Shown in pieces: positions 1 to 5,660 of a stretch of DNA of 6,642 bases. The translations under genes were made by a program, and so were the position numbers. The stretch is taken from assembly GCA_903821805.1 (NCBI GenBank), contig CAIJNA010000118.1, positions 1-6,642 of the forward strand, in the 5' to 3' direction. How positions within the stretch are numbered: position 1 is the first letter of the stretch; each line of letters opens with the position of its first letter. Source of the DNA: an uncultured Campylobacterota bacterium (lineage in GTDB: Bacteria; Campylobacterota; Campylobacteria; Campylobacterales; Arcobacteraceae). The notes under the pieces were generated by a model that was not told the DNA's origin, made no database searches, and saw only the letters and a list, made by a program, of their open reading frames with translations.

Positions 1-1085
1 GCTTCGTAAATATTTTCTTCAACCAAAGGTACATGTTTGTATGCAGCTGCATGAATAACTATTTCTGGTTTATATTTAGCAAAAGTTAAATCCAATAATT
101 CTTTATTTACAACTGATTGCATAATCAAAATAGGTTTATACATATCAAGTTCTTCGGAAATTGAATAAAGATTATATTCACTATGATCCAACAGAATAAG
201 TTTTTTTGCCCCAAAAGATCCACATTGTCTAGCAATTTCACTTCCAATACTTCCACCAGCTCCAGTAATCAGAACTGTTTTATTTTGTATAAAGTTCTCT
301 ATAGCTGTTTTATCAAGATCTTTTGGATGACGAGCTAGCAAATCTTCAACGGATACTTCATGGATTTTAACACCATAGTCACTATAAGCAGAAGCAATCT
401 TTATCTCTTCAACTTCTCGATCTTTTAGCTTAGAATAAATACTCTGAATATCAACAGTATCATCAACAATTGCAGCATCACATTCTAAATCTTTTGATAA
501 AAAATCATCAAAAGAATAGACAGGAATATTTCCGATTCTCATATTTTTATAAACGTCATCAATGATTGCTATTGGATTATATCCAGTGCTTCTGCCAGTG
601 ATTGTCTTTAAAATAATATTTGCCCTATCACCACTCGCAATAATAATTGTGTCTTTATCTTGAATATTATTTCTGTAAAATTCAAGATAAAATCGTTTGC
701 TAATTTTTAAAAAAAGTATCAAAAATAGTGAAACAAAGAATTCAATAGCAATAATCGATCTAGGAATAATGATATCAATATATCTTCCTACAAACGTAAA
801 AATTAGAAATAATGTTGTTGAGAAAATGAAAATATAGTTTAGCTTTACCAAGTCACTTAAACTAAAATGTCTCCAGCTAATATCATAAATATGCAAGAAA
901 TAAGAGAACGAAACTCTAGTTATTGCTAAAAAGAAAAAAGAAAAATATACCTCATCAATATATATTTTAGGAATTGCAAAATCAAATCTAAGCGCAAAAG
1001 ATAGCCATACAGATGCGAAAATAATTAAAATATCTGAAAGAATAAAGAATAATCTTCTTTTTGCTACAGTTTGTCTAATTTTCAC
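1..1085 (-). CDS. pglF: PglF: membrane-bound UDP-GlcNAc C4,C6-dehydratase (C-terminus cut by window edge)
   Basis: Predicted to convert UDP-GlcNAc to the UDP-4-keto-6-deoxy sugar, the first step to UDP-diacetylbacillosamine. The 361 codons in the window are open to the left edge. Four hydrophobic segments lie at about residues 11-34, 46-67, 81-100 and 105-128, with the family's YDISWRH stretch after the second. A degenerate first nucleotide-binding region follows (about 147-180). The catalytic short-chain dehydrogenase domain then starts with TGAGGSIGSE at 274-283, LLDHSEYNLY near 298-307 and AAAYKHVPLVE at 346-356. The family is usually close to 590 residues, so roughly 230, including the STDKA-type active site, lie outside. 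I chose the GTG at 1085-1083: an in-frame TAA lies just upstream, AAAGGG sits 5 bases before it, and GTGA overlaps the pglE stop. The architecture is shared with FlaA1/WbpM/CapD-type enzymes. The match to PglF (for example VEDLLAR-PKDLD before the Rossmann motif) and the gene order favour PglF. Confidence 0.93.
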   Translation of the reverse strand, partial: MKIRQTVAKRRLFFILSDILIIFASVWLSFALRFDFAIPKIYIDEVYFSFFFLAITRVSFSYFLHIYDISWRHFSLSDLVKLNYIFIFSTTLFLIFTFVGRYIDIIIPRSIIAIEFFVSLFLILFLKISKRFYLEFYRNNIQDKDTIIIASGDRANIILKTITGRSTGYNPIAIIDDVYKNMRIGNIPVYSFDDFLSKDLECDAAIVDDTVDIQSIYSKLKDREVEEIKIASAYSDYGVKIHEVSVEDLLARHPKDLDKTAIENFIQNKTVLITGAGGSIGSEIARQCGSFGAKKLILLDHSEYNLYSISEELDMYKPILIMQSVVNKELLDLTFAKYKPEIVIHAAAYKHVPLVEENIYE

Positions 1086-2191
1086 ATACACCCTTTAATT
1101 AAATCACATATCATTTTTACATCTTCTTTGGTCATAGTTGTACTGCTAGCAACACACAATCCTTTACCAAATAGATCTTCGCTTGTACCATCAACATATT
1201 TTTTCGCATCAACAAAAAGTGGTTGAATATGCATAGGTTTCCATAATGGTCTTGATTCTACATTTATAGTTTCAAGCGCTAGCATAACTTTATTGTAATC
1301 AGTTTTTTCAAAAGTCATAGCAGTTAACCATCTATTACCTCTAGTATTTGGAAGCTCTGGCATCATAGTAATCTCATCACAATCTGATAAATACTCTTTG
1401 TACCAATCGAAAATTTCTCGCTTTTTAGCAACCCTATCTTCAATAACTTCCATTTGACCAACACCAATTGCTGCCAAAATATTGCTCATTCGATAATTGT
1501 ATCCATATTCAAGATGCTCATAGTGGATAAATGGTTCTTTTGCTTGTGTGCTGTAAAATTTAGCTTTTTCTATCCAATCTTTATTATTACTCACAAGCAT
1601 ACCACCTCCACTTGTTGTTAGTATTTTATTGCCATTAAAACTATAAATTCCAAAATCCCCAAAAGTTCCAGTATGTTTTCCATTAAAAATAGCTCCTAAA
1701 CTTTCAGCGGCATCTTCTATCAAATAGACACCATGATATTTGCAAATATCTGCAATTTTTTCAATATCTGCACATTGTCCATAAAGATGAGTAATTATCA
1801 ATGCTTTTGGTTTTTTGTCACACTCAAGTAAATATTTATTTAAGAGTTTTGGTGATAAGTTCCAGCTTTCTTTGTCACTATCAATAAAAACTGGATTTGC
1901 TTTTTCGTATAAAATTGCATTTACGGAACCAATAAAAGTAAAAGTCGAAGCAAGAACATCATCACCCTCACCTATTTTTAAAATTCTAAGTGCTAAATGT
2001 ATTGCTGCCGTTCCACTAGTTAATGCCAATGCATTTGAAGCATTAGTATAATTTTTAATGCTATCTTCAAATTTATTTACATATTCACCAAGTGGTGCTA
2101 TATAATTGCTTTCAAATACTTTTTCAATATATTTTAATTCATTTCCACTCATGTGTGGTGCGCTTAAAAAAATTCTTTTGTTTTGACTCAT
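1082..2191 (-). CDS. pglE: PglE: PLP-dependent UDP-4-amino-sugar aminotransferase
   Basis: Member of the DegT/DnrJ/EryC1/StrS aminotransferase family. It is predicted to transfer an amino group, usually from glutamate, to C4 of the UDP-4-keto-6-deoxy sugar made by PglF. From the chosen start it has 369 residues, near the size of C. jejuni PglE. Visible motifs: the substrate-end sequence SNYIAPLG at 28-35, the phosphate-binding TSGTAA at 58-63, the pyridine-binding EDAAES at 159-164 (Asp160), and SFNGNKI with the Schiff-base lysine at Lys189, followed by TTSGGGM. HYEHLEYGYNYRMSN is the conserved substrate region further on, and RPLWKPMH marks the C-terminal part. The frame is open up to an ATG at 2215. 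I start at the ATG at 2191-2189 because AGAGG lies 7 bases upstream, ATGA overlaps the pglD stop, and KRIFLSAPHM right after it matches the family's N-terminus. Very close in sequence to the Campylobacter enzyme as recalled. Confidence 0.94.
   Translation of the reverse strand: MSQNKRIFLSAPHMSGNELKYIEKVFESNYIAPLGEYVNKFEDSIKNYTNASNALALTSGTAAIHLALRILKIGEGDDVLASTFTFIGSVNAILYEKANPVFIDSDKESWNLSPKLLNKYLLECDKKPKALIITHLYGQCADIEKIADICKYHGVYLIEDAAESLGAIFNGKHTGTFGDFGIYSFNGNKILTTSGGGMLVSNNKDWIEKAKFYSTQAKEPFIHYEHLEYGYNYRMSNILAAIGVGQMEVIEDRVAKKREIFDWYKEYLSDCDEITMMPELPNTRGNRWLTAMTFEKTDYNKVMLALETINVESRPLWKPMHIQPLFVDAKKYVDGTSEDLFGKGLCVASSTTMTKEDVKMICDLIKGCM
1091..1096 (-). promoter_or_regulatory. Ribosome binding site that decides the pglF GTG start
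   Basis: On the minus strand AAAGGG lies 5 bases before the GTG at 1085-1083. A second GTG at 1091-1089 overlaps this site and so is an unlikely start. The in-frame TAA at 1097-1095 rules out any start further upstream. The site lies inside the last codons of pglE, which fits translational coupling. Confidence 0.6.
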
Positions 2192-2784
2192 TTTATATCC
2201 TCTATCTCTTTGCATGGATTTCCATATGCTTTTTTAAAATCTACTATATTTTTTACGACAACCGAACCTGCACCTACAATACAATTTTGACCTATCGATA
2301 AGCCTTGTATTACATTTGAACCGATTCCAATGTGTGTCATTTTTCCAATTTTTACATTTCCTGCTAATGCAACTTTTGGTGAAATATGAACAAAATCACC
2401 AATTACAGATTCGTGCTCAATAACTGATCCGCTATTTAAAATAACCCCGTCACCAATAATAGCTTTTGCATTAACAACAACATTTGGCATCACAACTACG
2501 CCATCACCTATTATTGCACTATTTGATATTATTGCTGATGGATCAATTAAAGTTGCGATTTTGAAACCTGCATTACTAGCATTTTGAAAAACTTTTGCTC
2601 GTATTTTGTTGTTTCCAATTCCAAAACAAATTGAAATACCAGTATTATTTTTGATTGATTCAAAATTAGAAAATTCATTATCTCCATCATCTATAAAAAT
2701 AATATTTTCATATCCGCATCTATGAGCTATGTCGGCAATAACCAAACCGTGTCCACTTGCTCCATAAATATAAATTGATTTCAT
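2188..2784 (-). CDS. pglD: PglD: UDP-4-amino-sugar N-acetyltransferase (left-handed beta-helix)
   Basis: Predicted to acetylate the C4 amino group of the PglE product with acetyl-CoA, giving UDP-N,N'-diacetylbacillosamine. It has 198 residues, the usual length. The N-terminal nucleotide-sugar-binding domain starts with YIYGASGHGLV (5-15) and contains the IGNN-IR stretch at 56-62. From about residue 84 the sequence shows hexapeptide repeats of the left-handed beta-helix type (for example AIIGDG, VVNAKAIIGDG, GNVKIG). VIEHE places the likely catalytic base at His124, equivalent to His125 of C. jejuni PglD. The GNPCKEI end is typical of the family. The start is the ATG at 2784-2782, overlapping the pglC stop as ATGA, with GAGGG 9 bases upstream. 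NeuD and PerB belong to the same superfamily. Position between pglC and pglE and the close motif match make PglD the best call. Confidence 0.94.
   Translation of the reverse strand: MKSIYIYGASGHGLVIADIAHRCGYENIIFIDDGDNEFSNFESIKNNTGISICFGIGNNKIRAKVFQNASNAGFKIATLIDPSAIISNSAIIGDGVVVMPNVVVNAKAIIGDGVILNSGSVIEHESVIGDFVHISPKVALAGNVKIGKMTHIGIGSNVIQGLSIGQNCIVGAGSVVVKNIVDFKKAYGNPCKEIEDIK
2199..2203 (-). promoter_or_regulatory. Ribosome binding site that decides the pglE start
   Basis: AGAGG on the minus strand is 7 bases before the ATG at 2191-2189. It lies within the last codons of pglD. It supports the internal ATG over the one at 2215-2213, which would add eight residues (MQRDRGYK) that are only the shifted reading of the pglD tail. 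Confidence 0.65.
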
Positions 2785-3374
2785 ATTTTTGTTCCCTCAA
2801 ATTTTTCCATTGTAGCGCTTGTGCTCGAACTAATTTCACTTCTTTTTATGACTTTCAAAAATGTCATCCAAAGTATTTTGATATCTAATAAAAATGATTG
2901 ATTTTCAACATACCAAACATCATATGAGAATTTTTGTTCCCAACTTATAGCATTTCTGCCATTTACTTGAGCCCAACCTGTAATACCTGGTTTTACATCA
3001 TGTCTTCTTTTTTGATCAGTATTGTACAAATCCAAATATTCTACCAAAAGTGGACGCGGGCCAACAAAACTCATCTCACCTTTTAAAACATTTAAAAGTT
3101 GAGGAAGTTCATCCAGACTAGAACTTCTGATAAATTTTCCGAGTCTTAAAATTCTTTTTTCATCTGGAAGAAGATTTCCATATTCATCTTTATCATTAGT
3201 CATAGTTCTAAATTTATAAATACCAAATATGCTCTCTTTATATCCTGGTCTATATTGTCTAAAGAGAATTGGTCTTCCTAAAAAAACCAAAATCAATACA
3301 CTAACAAAAACATAAATTGGTGCAAATAAAATAATTAGAATAATAGCCAAACCAATATCAAATAATCTTTTCAT
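2781..3374 (-). CDS. pglC: PglC: monotopic phosphoglycosyltransferase initiating glycan assembly
   Basis: Predicted to transfer phospho-N,N'-diacetylbacillosamine from the UDP-sugar to undecaprenyl phosphate on the cytoplasmic side of the inner membrane. It has 197 residues, the size of the minimal monotopic PGT domain, with no extra membrane or nucleotide-binding domains. One N-terminal hydrophobic segment (about 8-32) follows the conserved KRLFDI. It carries a proline at Pro19 where the family has its helix-breaking re-entrant motif. Next come FRQYRPG (38-44), IYKFRTM (52-58) and the catalytic Asp88-Glu89 in SSLDELPQ. GPRPLL (105-110) and PGITGWAQVNGRN (129-141) complete the family signature. 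The start ATG at 3374-3372 overlaps the upstream gene by 17 bases, with GGAG 4 bases upstream. WcaJ/WbaP-type enzymes share the catalytic domain but are longer. The neighbouring bacillosamine genes support the PglC substrate. Confidence 0.93.
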   Translation of the reverse strand: MKRLFDIGLAIILIILFAPIYVFVSVLILVFLGRPILFRQYRPGYKESIFGIYKFRTMTNDKDEYGNLLPDEKRILRLGKFIRSSSLDELPQLLNVLKGEMSFVGPRPLLVEYLDLYNTDQKRRHDVKPGITGWAQVNGRNAISWEQKFSYDVWYVENQSFLLDIKILWMTFLKVIKRSEISSSTSATMEKFEGTKI

Positions 3375-4500
3375 AATACTCCATATATTGCTTTACAACT
3401 TTGTTGACATCAAATTCATTGAGTGCTTTTTCTCGTCCTGCTTGACCCATTTGATACCTCAAATCTTTGTCTTCTACTAAAATATTTATTTTTTTAGCCA
3501 AATATGCCGGATCACCAATTGGGACTAAAAATCCATTAATATTGTCATCAACAACATCTCGACATCCAAAAGTATTAGTCGCAACTACTGGTTTTGCCAT
3601 CGAAGCAGCTTCCATTAATGTGGCTGGAAGACCTTCTCTATAACTCGGAAGAACATAAATATCACAACATGAAGTTAACTCAACAATATCATCCCTATGT
3701 CCAAGCCAAACAACACTTCCGTTCTTTAAAAAACTTTCACTTGCACAAGAATGATTCCCATCATCTGTTCCACCAACAAATAAAAATTCTACATCAGGAT
3801 TTGATCTCTTTACAATATCACATGCTTCATAATATTCTCTAACACCCTTGTCCCAAATAGCTCTTGCAACCATAAGAACAATTATTTTATCTTTCATTCC
3901 TAATTTTTCTTTAATATATTTTATTTTTTCTTCATCAAAATATTTCATATCAAATTTATTTGTATCGACGCCAACACTTTTGATTATTTTTACTTTTTCT
4001 TCTTTAATAATCTTCTTTCTGATCATATAAGCTGGATCATCACTGTTTACAAACACACAGCCTTTTGAAATTCTAAAAGCTTTTTTATAAAGTCTTTCCA
4101 TTAAAGTTCTGATTAAAATATTTTTAACACTATCTTTGATGTAAAAAGAACCAAGTCCTTCAACTAAATTTAAAATAATAGGAACACCGGCTCGTTGTCC
4201 AGCAAATGTTCCATAAATATTTGGTTTTGCAGTAAAAGTATGTAAGACATCTAATTTTAGATCTTTGATAGCTTTATAAATATTGTCTATAGACTTTTTT
4301 TCACGGAAAGGATTGAGCCCTTTTCTGTCAATTTCATAATTAATAACTTCAAATCCAGATTCTTTAAGTGCTTGATTTTTATCACCTTTTGGACAAATTG
4401 CATAAACCTTATGTCCTTGACGCATGAGCTCTTTCATAATTGGTGTACGAAATAAATGTAAATTCAAGTCTAAGTGTGATAAAAAACCAAACGTTTTCAA
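3358..4500 (-). CDS. pglA: PglA-like family 4 glycosyltransferase, TTG start
   Basis: A 380-residue GT-B retaining glycosyltransferase. C. jejuni PglA adds GalNAc in alpha-1,3 linkage to undecaprenyl-diphospho-diNAcBac; the same acceptor is inferred here, while the donor sugar is less certain. Seen: N-terminal FGFLSHLDLN in the first residues, NLVEGLGSFYI at 111-121, KSVGVDTNKF near 174-183, the donor-phosphate pair in ARAIWDKG (Arg213, Lys218), the FVGG turn near 241-244 and the E-x7-E motif EGLPATLME (Glu289, Glu297). These stretches are strikingly like PglA as recalled, and the gene sits directly before pglC as in Campylobacter. The frame is open back to an ATG at 4563, but those 21 residues only read the upstream gene's tail. 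TTG at 4500-4498 lies in a TTGA stop-start overlap, has AGAGGG 6 bases upstream, and gives the family N-terminus and length. Another GT4 in the same slot, with a different donor, remains possible. Confidence 0.78.
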   Translation of the reverse strand: MKTFGFLSHLDLNLHLFRTPIMKELMRQGHKVYAICPKGDKNQALKESGFEVINYEIDRKGLNPFREKKSIDNIYKAIKDLKLDVLHTFTAKPNIYGTFAGQRAGVPIILNLVEGLGSFYIKDSVKNILIRTLMERLYKKAFRISKGCVFVNSDDPAYMIRKKIIKEEKVKIIKSVGVDTNKFDMKYFDEEKIKYIKEKLGMKDKIIVLMVARAIWDKGVREYYEACDIVKRSNPDVEFLFVGGTDDGNHSCASESFLKNGSVVWLGHRDDIVELTSCCDIYVLPSYREGLPATLMEAASMAKPVVATNTFGCRDVVDDNINGFLVPIGDPAYLAKKINILVEDKDLRYQMGQAGREKALNEFDVNKVVKQYMEYYEKII

Positions 4501-5660
4501 TGTTTTCCCTCTAGCAAGCTTTTTTCTACAAAATTTCTCATTTGTATTAGTTTGTTTTTCCAACTTACAATGTTTGTATATTTTATCATTTCTGCCTCAA
4601 TTTTATCTCGATTAAGAGATACATACTCTGCAAATATTATAATTTCATCAAGCGAAATATTATCTTCTTCAAATCTTTTGGCAAAAGATTCGTCACCATT
4701 TAAATCGGTATCTTTATATGCGTAAACAAAAGGAAGTCCTCTAACTATATACTCTCGTGACTTCAATGTACAAGCTTCTTTCATATTTTTAACAGATAAA
4801 GCCAAGCTACTGATGGCTAAATGAGCATTTTTCATATGATTATCCAGATCATCTCCGTATGCTTTTCCAACAATTTCAATTGATACATTTTTAGTCTTTA
4901 TAGAATTCACCATATCTATTTGTGTTCTTGATAAATTACCTATTAACCTTAAATATAAATGTACATCACCATCGTAAGACTGAAGCAATCCAAGGAACTT
5001 TTCTAATCCATGCCAAAGTGAAAATTCAGAAGCCACAAATATTAAATTTAACGTTTTTCCATCGAAAGGAATATATCCAGTATGTGAAAAACTTTGGGGG
5101 TTTATGCCATTTGCAATTGTCGCTGAATACAAACTTGTGTTTGTTTTTGCTAGTTCAACTTTTCTAATTTCATCAGTAACACCAATAATTCCTTTTAAAT
5201 AGGATAAAAATGTCCCAGCAAAGTATTTTTCAAGATAACCTCTAAATACATCAACGATTCGACCAACAGAAAATAACTCTGCAACTTCATCTGTATGATG
5301 CTCAGTAAAAATCTTGTATCCATATTTTTTTGCAAATCTTAATGTGCCAAATCCATCAACAAGTGGATATCTAAGAATAATTGCATCATAGCTATCTAAT
5401 GGGATTGATTTTTCTATATTCGCTATTTTAAAAACCCTAAAAGCAAGGATTCTGAGGAAATTTGTTGGGATGTTTTTATTAAAAACTTTAATCGCATGCA
5501 TATTATCGCTAGAATAATCTTGGGAAGGATTAATTAAATAAAAATCAATATCCAAGCCATTTTCTTTTGAGACTTTTGCCTTATCTTCTAGTTTTTTGAA
5601 AACTCCAGGGCTAAATGCTGGAACAACAGAAACATGTGCAATTTTTATTTTATTACTCAT
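4497..5660 (-). CDS. GT-B glycosyltransferase (GT4-like), specificity unknown
   Basis: Predicted cytoplasmic glycosyltransferase of 387 residues that probably adds a sugar to the lipid-linked glycan. The N-terminal half starts with KIKIAHVSVVPAFSPGV and contains ILRYPLVDGFG (about 95-105) and FTEHHTDE (about 118-125), acceptor-side features of GT-B enzymes. The linker ANGINP (183-188) is the usual mark before the C-terminal donor domain. FVASEFSLWHGLEKF (about 208-222) fits the donor loop. EACTLKSRE is an E-x7-E motif (Glu295, Glu303) followed by YIVRGLPFVYAY. The frame is open to an ATG at 5708, but I start at the ATG at 5660-5658. It has a GGTGG/GGAAG element upstream, overlaps the preceding stop by 8 bases, and puts the first beta strand at the N-terminus. 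I do not recognise it as PglH, PglI or PglJ. Donor, linkage and acceptor cannot be read from the sequence. Confidence 0.8.
   Translation of the reverse strand: MSNKIKIAHVSVVPAFSPGVFKKLEDKAKVSKENGLDIDFYLINPSQDYSSDNMHAIKVFNKNIPTNFLRILAFRVFKIANIEKSIPLDSYDAIILRYPLVDGFGTLRFAKKYGYKIFTEHHTDEVAELFSVGRIVDVFRGYLEKYFAGTFLSYLKGIIGVTDEIRKVELAKTNTSLYSATIANGINPQSFSHTGYIPFDGKTLNLIFVASEFSLWHGLEKFLGLLQSYDGDVHLYLRLIGNLSRTQIDMVNSIKTKNVSIEIVGKAYGDDLDNHMKNAHLAISSLALSVKNMKEACTLKSREYIVRGLPFVYAYKDTDLNGDESFAKRFEEDNISLDEIIIFAEYVSLNRDKIEAEMIKYTNIVSWKNKLIQMRNFVEKSLLEGKH
4507..4512 (-). promoter_or_regulatory. Ribosome binding site that decides the pglA TTG start
   Basis: AGAGGG on the minus strand lies 6 bases before the TTG at 4500-4498, inside the last codons of the upstream glycosyltransferase. 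No ATG or GTG at a suitable place competes with it. This supports a rare TTG start in a TTGA stop-start overlap rather than the ATG at 4563-4561. Confidence 0.6.

Noticed and set aside
425..650. Loss of the classical GxGxxG motif in the first nucleotide-binding region of PglF as a sign of decay
   Set aside because: The Campylobacter PglF subgroup, as recalled, also has a degenerate sequence here. The catalytic Rossmann motif TGAGGSIG is intact and the frame is unbroken.
1815..2051. Plus-strand open frame of 78 codons inside pglE
   Set aside because: It is antisense to a strongly conserved gene, has low-complexity composition and resembles no family. It is a shadow of pglE.
2092..2301. Plus-strand open frame rich in Phe, Ile and Tyr across the pglD-pglE junction, looking like a small membrane protein
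   Set aside because: The hydrophobic look comes from reading Lys/Asn/Ile-rich coding DNA backwards. It crosses a well-supported junction of two real genes.
3594..4030. Two plus-strand open frames inside the PglA-like gene
   Set aside because: Both are antisense to conserved donor-domain sequence, with no ribosome site or recognisable motif. AT-rich DNA gives such frames by chance.
5096..5100. Run of five G, and A runs of seven near 709, 2166 and 3280, as possible phase-variation tracts
   Set aside because: Phase-variable tracts in Campylobacterota are usually eight or more G or C. These runs are short and no gene is broken at them.
4922..5167. Plus-strand open frame of 81 codons inside the 5660-4497 glycosyltransferase
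   Set aside because: It is antisense to the donor-domain region, with no family resemblance.
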